DNA of 64,000 nt from Acidovorax sp. A79 (GTDB lineage: Bacteria; Pseudomonadota; Gammaproteobacteria; Burkholderiales; Burkholderiaceae_C), in assembly GCF_041154505.1 (NCBI RefSeq), contig NZ_AP028672.1, positions 5,496,501-5,560,500 of the forward strand. Reading direction: 5' to 3'. Positions 28,664 to 38,500 of this stretch are shown one piece after another. The position numbers were made by a program, and so were the translations under genes. Numbering within the stretch: the stretch's first letter is position 1; each line of letters starts with the position of its first letter. The notes beneath the pieces are model-generated. The model ran no database searches, was not told the origin of the DNA, and was given only the letters and a program-made list of their open reading frames with translations.

Positions 28664-29584
28664 TCAGTTGCGTGGCGTGCCCGTGGTTTGCACCATCTTC
28701 ATTGCCGAGCCAATCAGTGCCGACACCTCGGTCATGTTGCTGGGCACGATGAGCGTGGTGTTCGAGTCCGCAGCCACCTGGCTGTATGCCTCCACCGCCT
28801 TTTCCGCGACCTTGAGCTGGACGGCTTGCTCGCCACCCGGCTGGCGGATGGCCGATGCCACGCGTTCGATGGCCTGGGCATTGGCTTCGGCCACGGCCTT
28901 GATGGATTCGGCCTCGCCCTGGGCCTTGTTGATGACGGCCTGCTTTTCGCCCTCGGATCGCGCGATGAAGGCCTCGCGCTCGCCGGTGGCGATGTTGATC
29001 TGCTCCTGGCGGCGGCCTTCGGAGGCGGCGATGAGGGCGCGCTTTTCACGCTCGGCCGTGATCTGGGCCTGCATGGCATGCAGGATTTCCTTCGGGGGGG
29101 TCAGGTCCTTGATTTCGTAGCGCAGCACCTTCACGCCCCAGTTCAACGCGGCTTCGTCGATGGCCTGCACGACCTGGGCGTTGATGATGTCGCGCTCTTC
29201 AAAGGTCTTGTCCAGTTCCAGCTTGCCGATGACCGATCGCAGCGAGGTCTGCGCCAGCTGCGTCACCGCCATGATGTAGTTGCTGGAGCCATAGCTTGCC
29301 CGCATGGGGTCGGTGACCTGGAAGTAGAGGATGCCGTCCACCTGCAGCTGGGTGTTGTCGCGCGTGATGCAGATCTGGCTGGGAACGTCGAGCGGGATTT
29401 CCTTCAGGCTGTGCTTGTAGGCGACCTTGTCGACAAAGGGCACCAGGAAGTTCAGTCCCGGTGTGAGGGTGCCGGCATATTTGCCCAGGCGTTCCTTGAC
29501 CCAGGCGTTCTGCTGGGGGACGACCTTGACCGAGCGCGCGATGAAGATCACGGCAATGACGAGAATGACGATGGCAATTTCCAT
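28664..29584 (-). CDS. Stomatin/paraslipin SPFH-domain membrane protein (QmcA-like)
   Basis: A 306-residue protein with an N-terminal membrane anchor (MEIAIVILVIAVIFIARSVK) and an SPFH/Band 7 domain (about 20-200: VVPQQNAWVKERLGKYAGTL, ITRDNTQLQVDGILYFQVTD, IGKLELDKTFEERD). A Glu/Ala-rich coiled coil (about 170-260) and a C-terminal helix follow. Such proteins form large membrane rings and influence membrane order or protein quality control. It lies 49 bases after an NfeD gene, the usual partner of this family. Confidence 0.92.
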   Translation of the reverse strand: MEIAIVILVIAVIFIARSVKVVPQQNAWVKERLGKYAGTLTPGLNFLVPFVDKVAYKHSLKEIPLDVPSQICITRDNTQLQVDGILYFQVTDPMRASYGSSNYIMAVTQLAQTSLRSVIGKLELDKTFEERDIINAQVVQAIDEAALNWGVKVLRYEIKDLTPPKEILHAMQAQITAEREKRALIAASEGRRQEQINIATGEREAFIARSEGEKQAVINKAQGEAESIKAVAEANAQAIERVASAIRQPGGEQAVQLKVAEKAVEAYSQVAADSNTTLIVPSNMTEVSALIGSAMKMVQTTGTPRN

Positions 29585-29633
29585 GAAGGACCTCTCTTTT
29601 CTTTTCTGGGAGTGAAGCGTTGGCGGCCGCTAC

Positions 29634-30059
29634 CTACAGCGGATCGACCAGCAGGCGGTTGCCCACCAGTTCGGCCACGCGGTGCATGCCCGTGGAGGGC
29701 GTGACGCCCGGGCGGTGAATGGCTGTCCAGGTGGCGCCGCGGTATTTCACCGTGGTGGTTCCGTCCGGGTTCCAGCCTTCGATGAGGATGGTCTCGCCAA
29801 CGTCCATGTTCACGCTGCGGTCGGCGCGGGCGGACGGGTCTCCGGGACGTTTTTTCTTGAGGTAGTACCAGCCCACCACCGCCCCACCGCCCACGATGGC
29901 GGCGGCCACGATCTGCACCGTGACCGGCAGGCCCAGGTGCGCGGCCAGGGCGGCTGCCACCAGGCCCACCGCCACCATGAGCAGGTAGAAAGTGCCCGTG
30001 AGCAATTCCGCGACGACCACAGCGCCCGCGGCCAGCCACCAGATGGTGGATTCCTCCAT
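29634..30059 (-). CDS. NfeD-family membrane protein
   Basis: A 141-residue short NfeD protein: three or four membrane helices (about 4-70: WWLAAGAVVVAELLTGTFYL, then LVAAALAAHLGL and IVAAAIVGGGAVVGWYYL) followed by a C-terminal OB-fold domain (about 80-141; VGETILIEGWNPDGTTTVKY, GATWTAI). GAGGAG precedes the ATG at 30059. It is upstream of the SPFH gene and divergent from the decarboxylase gene. NfeD proteins assist stomatin-type ring proteins. Confidence 0.9.
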   Translation of the reverse strand: MEESTIWWLAAGAVVVAELLTGTFYLLMVAVGLVAAALAAHLGLPVTVQIVAAAIVGGGAVVGWYYLKKKRPGDPSARADRSVNMDVGETILIEGWNPDGTTTVKYRGATWTAIHRPGVTPSTGMHRVAELVGNRLLVDPL

Positions 30060-30203
30060 AGCCGACTCCTCGTTGTTTGTGTTTAGTGCACCACATTCTG
30101 GGTCAAAAGCATGGCAGTTCAAAGGCGCGTCAACGTTATTCCTTACACTTCGCGCCTATTTCGTTTTTTGGCCGGGCAGGGCACGGTTGCACGGAGGCTG
30201 CGC

Positions 30204-32576
30204 ATGAAGTTTCGCTTTCCCATCATCATCATCGATGAAGACTATCGTTCCGAGAACACTTCGGGCCTCGGTATCCGCGCGCTGGCGCAGGCCATCGAGT
30301 CCGAGGGTTTCGAGGTTGTGGGGGTCACCAGCTACGGCGATCTGTCGCAGTTCGCGCAGCAGCAAAGCCGTGCCAGCGCCTTCATCCTGTCCATCGACGA
30401 TGAAGAATTCACCGTGGGCGAGGGGCTCGACCCCATCGTGCTGAGCCTGCGCAACTTCATCGGCGAGGTGCGGCGCAAGAACACCGAGGTGCCGATCTAC
30501 GTGCACGGAGAGACCAAGACCAGCCGCCACCTGCCCAACGACATCCTGCGCGAGCTGCACGGCTTCATCCATATGTTCGAGGACACGCCCGAGTTCGTGG
30601 CGCGCCACATCATCCGCGAAGCCAAGAGCTACCTGGAGAGCGTGCAGCCGCCGTTCTTCAAGGCGCTGCTGGACTACGCCGAAGACGGCTCGTACAGCTG
30701 GCACTGCCCCGGCCATTCGGGCGGCGTGGCGTTCCTGAAAAGCCCCGTGGGCCAGATGTACCACCAGTTCTACGGCGAGAACATGCTGCGCGCCGATGTC
30801 TGCAACGCGGTGGAAGAGCTCGGCCAGCTGCTGGACCACAACGGCGCCATCGGCGAAAGCGAGCGCAATGCCGCGCGCATCTTCAATGCCGACCACTGCT
30901 TCTTCGTGACCAACGGCACCAGCACGTCCAACAAGATGGTGTGGCACCACACGGTGGCCCCGGGCGACGTGGTGGTGGTGGACCGCAATTGCCACAAGTC
31001 CATCCTGCACAGCATCATCATGACCGGGGCCATCCCCGTGTTCATGAAGCCCACGCGCAACCACTTCGGCATCATCGGGCCCATCCCGCAAAGCGAGTTC
31101 GAGCCCAAGGCCATCGAGGCCAAGATCAAGTCCAATCCGCTGCTCAAGGGCGTGGATGCCAAGAAGGTCAAGCCGCGCGTGCTCACGCTCACCCAGTCCA
31201 CCTACGACGGCGTGCTGTACAACACCGAGACCATCAAGGGCATGCTCGACGGCTATGTGGACAACCTGCACTTCGACGAGGCCTGGCTGCCGCACGCGGC
31301 CTTCCACCCGTTCTATGGCAGCTACCATGCCATGGGCAAGAAGCGCACGCGCCCCAAGTATTCGGTGACCTACGCCACGCAGTCCATCCACAAGCTGCTG
31401 GCGGGCATCAGCCAGGCCAGCCATGTGCTGGTGCAGGATTCGCAGACCACGAAACTCGACAGGCACCTCTTCAATGAGGCCTACCTGATGCACACCAGCA
31501 CCAGCCCGCAGTACAGCATCATCGCCAGCTGCGACGTGGCCGCCGCCATGATGGAGCCGCCCGGCGGCACGGCCCTGGTGGAAGAAAGCCTGCTCGAAGC
31601 GCTGGACTTCCGCCGCGCCATGCGCCAGGTGGAAGATGACTTCGGCAAGAACGACTGGTGGTTCAAGGTCTGGGGGCCGGACAAGCTCGTGGACGAAGGG
31701 CTGGGCCGGGCCGAGGACTGGATCATCCGCAGCGATGGCAAGGGCAAGAAGAACGGCAGCAAGTGGCACGGTTTCGGCCAGCTGGCCGACGGCTTCAACA
31801 TGCTGGACCCGATCAAGTCCACCATCGTCACGCCGGGCCTGAACCTGGACGGCAAGTTCGACAAGACCGGGATTCCCGCGTCCATCGTGACCAAGTACCT
31901 TGCCGAGCACGGCGTGGTGGTGGAGAAGACCGGCCTGTACAGCTTCTTCATCATGTTCACCATCGGCATCACCAAGGGCCGCTGGAACACGCTGCTCACG
32001 GCGCTGCAGCAGTTCAAGGACGACTACGAGAAGAACCAGCCCATGTGGCGCATCCTTCCCGAGTTCTGCCAGCAGCACAAGCGCTACGAACGCATGGGCC
32101 TCAAGGACCTGTGCCAGCACGTGCACGAGATGTATGCCAAGTACGACATCGCGCGCCTGACGACCGAGATGTACCTGTCGGACCTCACGCCCGCCATGAA
32201 GCCCTCGGACGCGTACGCGCACATCGCGCACCGCCAGACCGAGCGGGTGGAGATCGACCACCTGGAAGGCCGCATCACCGTGGGCCTGGTCACGCCGTAC
32301 CCGCCGGGCATTCCGCTCTTGATCCCCGGCGAGGTGTTCAACAAGAAGATCGTGGACTACCTCAAGTTCGCCCGCGAATTCGCCAAGCTGTGCCCGGGCT
32401 TCGAGACCGACATCCACGGCCTGGTGGAGGTGGAGGACGAGAACGGCCAGGTGCGGTACTACGCCGATTGCGTGGCCGATGCGAACAAGGCCTCCGGCAA
32501 GAACCCCAAGCCGCTGGCCACCGCCAAGAACCTGGTGCAGGTGGGGGACGACGGCCCTTACGGGCGCATTGTCTGA
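30204..32576 (+). CDS. Arginine/lysine/ornithine decarboxylase
   Basis: A 790-residue PLP enzyme of the large bacterial basic-amino-acid decarboxylase family. An N-terminal wing domain (about 1-135, FPIIIIDEDYRSENTSGLGI) is followed by the PLP core. PLP-binding K397 lies in ATQSIHKLLAG, with HFDEAWLPHAAFHPFYGSYH upstream and WHCPGHSGG at the domain start. The C-terminal domain (about 590-790) contains TPYPPGIPLLIPGE. Length and motifs fit AdiA/LdcI-type decamers. The exact substrate (Arg, Lys or Orn) cannot be settled by eye. CGGAGG precedes the ATG at 30204. No antiporter gene adjoins it, so a biosynthetic or constitutive role is plausible. Confidence 0.9.
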   Translation: MKFRFPIIIIDEDYRSENTSGLGIRALAQAIESEGFEVVGVTSYGDLSQFAQQQSRASAFILSIDDEEFTVGEGLDPIVLSLRNFIGEVRRKNTEVPIYVHGETKTSRHLPNDILRELHGFIHMFEDTPEFVARHIIREAKSYLESVQPPFFKALLDYAEDGSYSWHCPGHSGGVAFLKSPVGQMYHQFYGENMLRADVCNAVEELGQLLDHNGAIGESERNAARIFNADHCFFVTNGTSTSNKMVWHHTVAPGDVVVVDRNCHKSILHSIIMTGAIPVFMKPTRNHFGIIGPIPQSEFEPKAIEAKIKSNPLLKGVDAKKVKPRVLTLTQSTYDGVLYNTETIKGMLDGYVDNLHFDEAWLPHAAFHPFYGSYHAMGKKRTRPKYSVTYATQSIHKLLAGISQASHVLVQDSQTTKLDRHLFNEAYLMHTSTSPQYSIIASCDVAAAMMEPPGGTALVEESLLEALDFRRAMRQVEDDFGKNDWWFKVWGPDKLVDEGLGRAEDWIIRSDGKGKKNGSKWHGFGQLADGFNMLDPIKSTIVTPGLNLDGKFDKTGIPASIVTKYLAEHGVVVEKTGLYSFFIMFTIGITKGRWNTLLTALQQFKDDYEKNQPMWRILPEFCQQHKRYERMGLKDLCQHVHEMYAKYDIARLTTEMYLSDLTPAMKPSDAYAHIAHRQTERVEIDHLEGRITVGLVTPYPPGIPLLIPGEVFNKKIVDYLKFAREFAKLCPGFETDIHGLVEVEDENGQVRYYADCVADANKASGKNPKPLATAKNLVQVGDDGPYGRIV

Positions 32577-32616
32577 AGGCCCGCGCGGACTCTTGGTTAG
32601 GGCATGAAGATGGCGG

Positions 32617-32660
32617 GAGCGCTTGAATGACAAGCGCTCATTGCTATATTTTCAATAGCA
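32617..32660. repeat. Dispersed intergenic hairpin repeat (copy 2), possible terminator
   Basis: Two hairpins in tandem: AGCGCTT (32617-32623) / AAGCGCT (32631-32637), then TTGCTAT (32640-32646) / ATAGCAA (32654-32660). They lie between the convergent decarboxylase and ligE genes and could end transcription from either side. Confidence 0.6.
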
Positions 32661-32682
32661 AATGCGCGCAAGACATGCCTGC

Positions 32683-33531
32683 TCAGCGTGCGGGCATGTC
32701 CTCGCGTACGCGCACGAAGCTGGCAAACCGGGGCAGCCCGCCCCCGTGCGTGCCGCGATAGCGGTAGGTCACCCAGCTTCCCACCGGCGGTGGATGGCTG
32801 CGGTCGGCTTCGGTGAATCCTGCGCCCAGCCGGAAGCGCTGGCCCGAAGGCATCTCCACCAGCAGCGCGCCCATGCGCCCGGCATGACGGCCCTTGCCGG
32901 GCAGGTGGGCGACCACGCGGGCCTCGGTGTCTTCGTGGGTCTTGACCTTGACCAGATCGTCGCTGCGTCCTGACCGGTACAGCGAGGCGCCCCGGTGCAG
33001 CATCAGGCCTTCGCCCCCCGCACGCACCGTGCGCTGCAGCAGCGACTGCAGGGCGGCGTCGCTGGCCACGCGCTGTTGCGGCACGGCCTGCACCCAGGGC
33101 TGGCCGATGCCCGCGACCAGGGCGTTGAGCGCGGCGAGCCGTTCATCGAATGTGCCGCCGTGCCGGGGCAGGTCGAACACCATGAGCCGCATCTGGCGCC
33201 AGGCGGCGTCATCGGGCTGCTGCTGCCGCGCGGTGGACTGCGCCTGGCTGAATCGGCCACGCCCGGCCCACAGTTCACCGTCCATGGGGGTATCGGGCCA
33301 CCCGGCGGTGAACCAGGCCGGGGCGGCAATCGTCTCGCCGCCGCGTGTGCGCAAGATCTGGCCGTCCCAGTAGCCGCGCACACCGTCGTATTTTTCGCTG
33401 ACCCAGTAGTCCGCCAACGGCATGCCAGGCCGGTACACATTGGCCAGCAGCAGCGCGGGCGCATCCGCCGCACGGGCGCCGGGCAGGGCCGTGGTCCACG
33501 CCAGCCATGCCAGGCAGCTTCTGCGGCGCAT
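32683..33531 (-). CDS. ligE: Secreted minimal ATP-dependent DNA ligase (LigE)
   Basis: A 282-residue DNA ligase with an N-terminal signal peptide (about 1-21, ending GARAA), as typical of LigE, the Neisseria/betaproteobacterial periplasmic ligase. The catalytic lysine is K47 in VSEKYDGVRG; further ligase motifs are MDGELW, VFDLP, GEGLMLHR and DDLVKVKTHED. An OB domain follows (about 205-282). It lacks extra DNA-binding domains. LigE has been linked to DNA uptake or biofilm DNA. It is convergent with the decarboxylase gene. Confidence 0.88.
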   Translation of the reverse strand: MRRRSCLAWLAWTTALPGARAADAPALLLANVYRPGMPLADYWVSEKYDGVRGYWDGQILRTRGGETIAAPAWFTAGWPDTPMDGELWAGRGRFSQAQSTARQQQPDDAAWRQMRLMVFDLPRHGGTFDERLAALNALVAGIGQPWVQAVPQQRVASDAALQSLLQRTVRAGGEGLMLHRGASLYRSGRSDDLVKVKTHEDTEARVVAHLPGKGRHAGRMGALLVEMPSGQRFRLGAGFTEADRSHPPPVGSWVTYRYRGTHGGGLPRFASFVRVREDMPAR

Positions 33532-33555
33532 ATGCTATTGAATGTGTAGCGGATT

Positions 33556-33574
33556 GCGCTTTGCCATCAAGCGC
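33556..33574. repeat. Dispersed intergenic hairpin repeat (copy 3)
   Basis: GCGCTT (33556-33561), 7-base loop, AAGCGC (33569-33574), preceded by a GCTATTG...TAGC segment (33533-33550). It lies between ligE and fabI. Confidence 0.55.
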
Positions 33575-33607
33575 TGGCGCGAATTCTGGTTCGTATTTCC
33601 TGGCGGG

Positions 33608-34408
33608 TCAGACCTGGTCGGCGCTCAGCCCGGCCGTCTGGCTGAAGCCTCCGTCCACGTAGGTGATTTCGGCGGTCATGCCCGAAGCCAGGTCGGACAG
33701 CAGGAACGCCGCCACATTGCCCACGTCTTCGATCGTCACATTGCGGCGCAGCGGCGAGGCGTCGGCCACGCGGCTGAGCAGCTTGCCGAAGTCCTTGATG
33801 CCGCTGGCGGCCAGCGTCTTGATGGGGCCGGCGCTGATGCCGTTGGCGCGGATGGCGCGGCCGTCCTCGGTGCGGCCCACGGCTTCGGCCAGGTAGCGCA
33901 CGGAGGCTTCCAGGCTTGCCTTGGCCAGGCCCATGGTGTTGTAGTTGGGAATGGTGCGCAGCGCGCCCAGGTAGCTCAAGGTGAGCAGCGACGACTTGTC
34001 GTTCAGGTAGGGCAGGGCGGCCTTGGCCATGGCCGGGAAGCTGTAGGCGCTGATGTCGTGGGCGATGCGGAAGCCCTCGCGCGAGAGGCCCTCGAGGAAG
34101 TTGCCGGCGATCGCCTCGCGGGGGGCGAAGCCGATGCTGTGCACGAAACCGTCGAACTTGGGCCACACCTGGGCCAGGTCCGCGAACATGCGCTCGATCT
34201 GCTCGTCGCTGCCCACGTCGCAGTCAAAGATCAGCTTGGAGTCGAACTCGGCGGCAAAGTCGGTGATACGGTCCTTGAAGCGGTCGCCCACGTAGCTGAA
34301 GGCCAGCTCGGCGCCCTGCGCGTGGCAGGCCTTGGCGATGCCGTAGGCGATGGAACGGTTGGACAGCACACCCGTGATGAGCAGCTTCTTGCCGGTCAGA
34401 AAACCCAT
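33608..34408 (-). CDS. fabI: Enoyl-[acyl-carrier-protein] reductase (NADH)
   Basis: A 266-residue FabI that catalyses the last step of the fatty acid elongation cycle. NAD-binding start [17 protein letters not shown], substrate loop [11 protein letters not shown] and catalytic Y146, Y156 and K163 ([20 protein letters not shown]) are intact at the classical positions. AGGAG precedes the ATG at 34408. Divergent from yejA, with 114 bases between. Confidence 0.96.
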   Translation of the reverse strand: MGFLTGKKLLITGVLSNRSIAYGIAKACHAQGAELAFSYVGDRFKDRITDFAAEFDSKLIFDCDVGSDEQIERMFADLAQVWPKFDGFVHSIGFAPREAIAGNFLEGLSREGFRIAHDISAYSFPAMAKAALPYLNDKSSLLTLSYLGALRTIPNYNTMGLAKASLEASVRYLAEAVGRTEDGRAIRANGISAGPIKTLAASGIKDFGKLLSRVADASPLRRNVTIEDVGNVAAFLLSDLASGMTAEITYVDGGFSQTAGLSADQV

Positions 34409-34522
34409 TGTTGTTCTCCTGTGGAATGCGGAAATTGGCGTGGGCCGTGGCGCCCTGGCGGCCTGCGGGGGAATCTCCACAGCCTGCGCGGCGGCACCTT
34501 CGGCGTAGTGCAGAATTGTCGC

Positions 34523-36331
34523 ATGCGGTTCTGGCTGACTTTTCTGCTGATGGGGTGTGCCGTCCCGGCGTGGGCCGCGCATGGGTACGCGCTGTGGGGC
34601 GACCTCAAGTACCCGGCGGGTTTTGCGCATTTCGACTATGTGAACCCCGCGGCCCCCAAGGGCGGCGAGCTGCGCATGGTGAGCAACCTGCGCTATTCCA
34701 CGTTCGACAAGTACAACCCGTTCACCATGAAGGGCTCGGTGCCCGCGTACCTGAGCGACCTGTTGTTCGAGACCTTGCTGACCGGCTCCATGGACGAGAC
34801 GGCCTCCGCCTATGGCCTGCTGGCCGAGGATGTGCAGGTGGCCGACGACCGGTTGAGCGCCACGTTCCGCCTGCGCCCCGAGGCGCGCTTTCACAACGGC
34901 GATCCCGTCGAGGCCGCGGACGTCAAGTACAGCTACGACACGCTGATCGGCCCCTACGCGTCGCCCAGCTACGCCACGCTGCTGCAGGAGGTGGCGGGCG
35001 TCGAGGTGCTGGACACGCGCACCGTGCGTTTTCGATTCAAGCAGCCCAACCGCGAACTGCCGTTGACCGCCGGGGGCATCCCGGTCTTCAGCCGCGCCTG
35101 GGGGCGCCAGCCCGATGGCAAGGCCAAGCGCTTTGACGAGATCGTGACCGACATTCCCATTGGCAGCGGCCCCTACCGCATCGGGCCGATGAAGTTCGGC
35201 CGCGACATCACCTACGAGCGCGATCCCCAGTACTGGGGCCGTAACCTCAACGTCAACCGCGGCGCCTTCAATTTCGACCGCATCACGGTCAAGATCTACA
35301 AGGACAACACCGCGCGGCTGGAGGCCATGAAGGCCGGCGAGTTCGATTTCATGACCATCTATTCGGCGGGCGACTGGGCCCGCCGCATCGATGGCAAGCT
35401 CTTCAAGCAGGGCGTGCTGGTCAAGAAGGACATGGCGCACAGGCTGCCCGCGGGGTTCCAGAGCTACGTGCTCAACACGCGCCGACCCATCCTCCAGGAC
35501 GTCCGCGTGCGCGAGGCGCTGGGCCTGGCCATCGACTACGAGTGGATGAACCGCCAGATGTTCTATGGCGGCTACCCGCGCGTGAAGGACCTGTTCGGAA
35601 ACACCAGCTGCGAAGCCACGGGTACGCCGGGGCCTGAGGAGCTGGCCCTGCTGGAGCCCTGGCGCGGCAAGGTGCCCGACGCCGTGTTCGGCCCCATGTA
35701 CACGCCGCCCGTGACGGAGGGAGACGGCCATTCGCTGCGCGACAACCTGCGCCGCGCCCGCCAGCTGCTGGCCGATGCGGGGTGGACGTACCGCGACGGC
35801 GCTCTGCGCAACGCCAAGGGCGATCCCATGGAGATCGAATACCTGGACAGCAAGGAAGCGGGGGCCCGGACCGTCACCCCCTGGATGCGCAATCTGGAAA
35901 AGCTCGGCATCACGCTGCGGTTCTCGTCGGTGGACTTTGCGCTGTACCTGCAGCGCATGGACAAGTTCGACTACGACATGGTCAGCCTGAACTACCCCGG
36001 CACCTACAACCCGGGGCAGGCCATGAAGGAGCTGTTCGGCAGCAAGGGGGCCGATGTGGAAGGCTCCAGCAACCACGCGGGCGTGAAGAGCCCTGCGGTG
36101 GATGCCCTGGTGACGGCGCTGACCCGTGCGCGCAGCCAGTCGGAGATGCTGCCCGCCTGCCGCGCGCTGGACCGCGTGATCATGCACAGCCACTACCTCA
36201 TACCGCAGTGGACGCTGGCCTCGCACCGCGTGGTGTACAACCAGCAGCGCCTGGCCTACAAGGAGCCGATGCCGCCCTATGCCAAGGCGGAGGAATGGCT
36301 CATGTACTCATGGTGGAGCCTCAAGCCATGA
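34523..36331 (+). CDS. yejA: Peptide/microcin C ABC transporter binding protein
   Basis: A 602-residue periplasmic binding protein with signal peptide ([20 protein letters not shown]). Cluster C (oligopeptide type) features are [60 protein letters not shown] and [20 protein letters not shown], close to YejA. First gene of a yejABEF operon. Takes up peptides and, in enteric bacteria, microcin C. Confidence 0.92.
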   Translation: MRFWLTFLLMGCAVPAWAAHGYALWGDLKYPAGFAHFDYVNPAAPKGGELRMVSNLRYSTFDKYNPFTMKGSVPAYLSDLLFETLLTGSMDETASAYGLLAEDVQVADDRLSATFRLRPEARFHNGDPVEAADVKYSYDTLIGPYASPSYATLLQEVAGVEVLDTRTVRFRFKQPNRELPLTAGGIPVFSRAWGRQPDGKAKRFDEIVTDIPIGSGPYRIGPMKFGRDITYERDPQYWGRNLNVNRGAFNFDRITVKIYKDNTARLEAMKAGEFDFMTIYSAGDWARRIDGKLFKQGVLVKKDMAHRLPAGFQSYVLNTRRPILQDVRVREALGLAIDYEWMNRQMFYGGYPRVKDLFGNTSCEATGTPGPEELALLEPWRGKVPDAVFGPMYTPPVTEGDGHSLRDNLRRARQLLADAGWTYRDGALRNAKGDPMEIEYLDSKEAGARTVTPWMRNLEKLGITLRFSSVDFALYLQRMDKFDYDMVSLNYPGTYNPGQAMKELFGSKGADVEGSSNHAGVKSPAVDALVTALTRARSQSEMLPACRALDRVIMHSHYLIPQWTLASHRVVYNQQRLAYKEPMPPYAKAEEWLMYSWWSLKP

Positions 36332-36373
36332 CCCCGAAGCCGCCGCAGCCCTGAGAGTCACCCTTTCCATCCC

Positions 36374-37405
36374 ATGCTCGCCTACATCGCTAAACGCCTG
36401 CTGCTGATGCTGCCCACCCTGCTGGGGGTGCTGCTCGTGACTTTCGCGGTGATCCAGTTCGTGCCGGGGGGGCCGGTGGAGCAGTACCTGGCCGAAGCGC
36501 GCACGGCCGCGGGCAAGAGCGGCGTGGAATCGGGCGGCATGGCCTACCGGGGCGACCAGGGCGTGGACCCCAAGCGGCTTGCGCAGATCAAGGCGCTGTA
36601 CGGCTTCGACAAGCCCGCGCACGAGCGTTTCCTGCAGATGCTGGGGCAGTTTGCGCGCTTCGACCTGGGCCAGAGCTTTTTCCAGAACAAGGCCGTCTGG
36701 GATCTGGTGAAGGAAAAGCTCCCCGTCTCCATCAGCCTGGGCCTGTGGACCTTCTTCATCAGCTACCTGGTGGCCGTGCCGCTGGGTGTGGCCAAGGCGG
36801 TGCGGGCGGGCTCGCGGTTCGACCTCGTGACCACGCTGATCATCCTGGTGGGCTATGCCATTCCGGGTTTCGTGCTGGGCGTGGCGCTGCTGGTGATCTT
36901 TGGCGGGCAGCTGCAGTGGTTCCCGCTCAGGGGCCTGACCTCGGCCAACTGGGACGAGCTTTCCTGGGGCGCGCGCATCGTGGACTACCTGTGGCACATC
37001 ACGCTGCCCGTCACGGCCATGGTGCTGGGCAGCTTCGCGGTGACGGCCATGCTCACCAAGAACGCGTTCCTGGAAGAGATCCGCAAGCAGTACGTCCTCA
37101 CGGCCCGCGCCAAGGGCCTGTCGGAGCGGCAGGTGCTGTGGAAGCACGTGTTTCGCAACGCGCTCATCCCCATCATCACCGGGTTTCCGGCCGCGTTCGT
37201 CGGTGCGTTCTTCACGGGCTCGCTCCTGATCGAGACACTGTTCTCCCTCGACGGGCTGGGCCTGCTCAGCTACGACAGCGTCATCCGCCGCGACTACCCC
37301 GTGGTGCTGGGCACGCTGTACCTGTTCACGCTGATCGGCCTGGTGACCAAGCTGGTCAGCGACCTGTGCTACGTGTGGGTGGACCCCCGCGTGAAGTTTG
37401 ACTAG
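36374..37405 (+). CDS. yejB: Peptide/microcin C ABC transporter permease
   Basis: A 343-residue permease with six helices. The N-terminus (YIAKRLLLMLPTLLGVLLVT, FVPGGPVEQYL) is typical of the DppB/OppB class, with the long YejB insertion (about 40-75, SGGMAYRGDQGVDPKRL). The ATPase-contact loop reads YVLTARAKGLSERQVLWKHV. It lies 42 bases after yejA. Works as a heterodimer with YejE. Confidence 0.93.
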   Translation: MLAYIAKRLLLMLPTLLGVLLVTFAVIQFVPGGPVEQYLAEARTAAGKSGVESGGMAYRGDQGVDPKRLAQIKALYGFDKPAHERFLQMLGQFARFDLGQSFFQNKAVWDLVKEKLPVSISLGLWTFFISYLVAVPLGVAKAVRAGSRFDLVTTLIILVGYAIPGFVLGVALLVIFGGQLQWFPLRGLTSANWDELSWGARIVDYLWHITLPVTAMVLGSFAVTAMLTKNAFLEEIRKQYVLTARAKGLSERQVLWKHVFRNALIPIITGFPAAFVGAFFTGSLLIETLFSLDGLGLLSYDSVIRRDYPVVLGTLYLFTLIGLVTKLVSDLCYVWVDPRVKFD

Positions 37406-37453
37406 CCCGCCAGCCCGCCCAGCCAGCTTGAACCAAACGAACAGCCAGCCCTG

Positions 37454-38500
37454 ATGAGCCCTGCCTCTCCATCGCCTTCGCTCTCTCCCGCGCGCCGCGC
37501 GTGGCTGCGCTTTCGGCGCAACCGCCTGGGCTACTGGAGCCTGTTGATCTTCAGTGCCCTGGTGCTGCTGAGCCTGTGCGCCGAACTGGTCAGCAACGAC
37601 AGGCCGCTCATCGTGCGCTACGAGGGGCACACCTACTTTCCGATGCTCAAGGACTACCCCGAGACCACGTTCGGCGGAGACTTCGAGACCCCCACCGACT
37701 ACCTGGACCCCTTCATCAAGAACCGGCTGAGCCAGGGCAGCAACTGGGCGCTGTACACCCTCAATCCGTACGGGCCCAACACGCTCAACTACTTCGCCAA
37801 GTCGCCCAACCCGTCGGCGCCCACCGGCGACAACTGGCTGGGCACCGACGACCGGGGGCGTGACCTGCTGGCCCAGCTGCTCTACGGCTTTCGCGTGAGC
37901 GTGCTGTTCGGCCTGGCGCTCACGGTGACGGGCGTGCTGCTGGGCGTGGTCACGGGGGCGATCCAGGGGTTCTTTGGGGGCAAGACCGATCTGGCGTTCC
38001 AGCGCTTCATGGAAATCTGGGGCTCCATGCCCGAGCTGTACCTGCTCATCATCTTCAGCGCCGTGTTCGCCCCGAGCATCTCGCTGCTGCTCATCCTTCT
38101 CTCCCTGTTTGGCTGGATGGGCCTGTCGGACTACGTGCGCGCCGAGTTCCTGCGCAACCGCCAGCTCGACTACGTGAAGGCGGCGCGGGCCCTGGGCGTG
38201 GGCAATGCGCAGATCATCTGGCGCCACATCCTGCCCAACAGCCTCACCCCGGTGGTGACCTTCCTGCCGTTTCGCATGAGCGCGGCCATCCTCGCGCTCA
38301 CTTCGCTCGACTTCCTGGGCCTGGGCGTGCCGCCCGGCACGCCGTCGCTGGGCGAGCTGCTGAGCCAGGGCAAGAACAGCATCGACGCGTGGTGGATTTC
38401 CTTGTCCACCTTCGCCGTGCTGGTCACCACCTTGCTGCTGCTGACCTTCATGGGCGATGCGCTGCGGGACGCCCTCGACCCCCGAAAGGCCGATCAATGA
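37454..38500 (+). CDS. yejE: Peptide/microcin C ABC transporter permease
   Basis: A 348-residue permease with an N-terminal cytoplasmic RRAWLRFRRNRLGYWSLLIF segment, a long periplasmic loop (about 45-140) and five further helices. LGTDDRGRDLLAQLLYGFRV and the contact loop YVKAARALGVGNAQIIWRHI are typical of the DppC class. Its stop overlaps the yejF start (ATGA). Confidence 0.93.
   Translation: MSPASPSPSLSPARRAWLRFRRNRLGYWSLLIFSALVLLSLCAELVSNDRPLIVRYEGHTYFPMLKDYPETTFGGDFETPTDYLDPFIKNRLSQGSNWALYTLNPYGPNTLNYFAKSPNPSAPTGDNWLGTDDRGRDLLAQLLYGFRVSVLFGLALTVTGVLLGVVTGAIQGFFGGKTDLAFQRFMEIWGSMPELYLLIIFSAVFAPSISLLLILLSLFGWMGLSDYVRAEFLRNRQLDYVKAARALGVGNAQIIWRHILPNSLTPVVTFLPFRMSAAILALTSLDFLGLGVPPGTPSLGELLSQGKNSIDAWWISLSTFAVLVTTLLLLTFMGDALRDALDPRKADQ

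Noticed and set aside
30156..32633. An 825-codon minus-strand frame opposite the decarboxylase
   Set aside because: Composition is that of an antisense frame (His, Val, Gln rich); the plus strand holds a full PLP enzyme.
33608..36226. A long minus-strand frame that would fuse about 600 residues to the N-terminus of FabI
   Set aside because: FabI is complete from 34408 with its own AGGAG; the extension is antisense to yejA.
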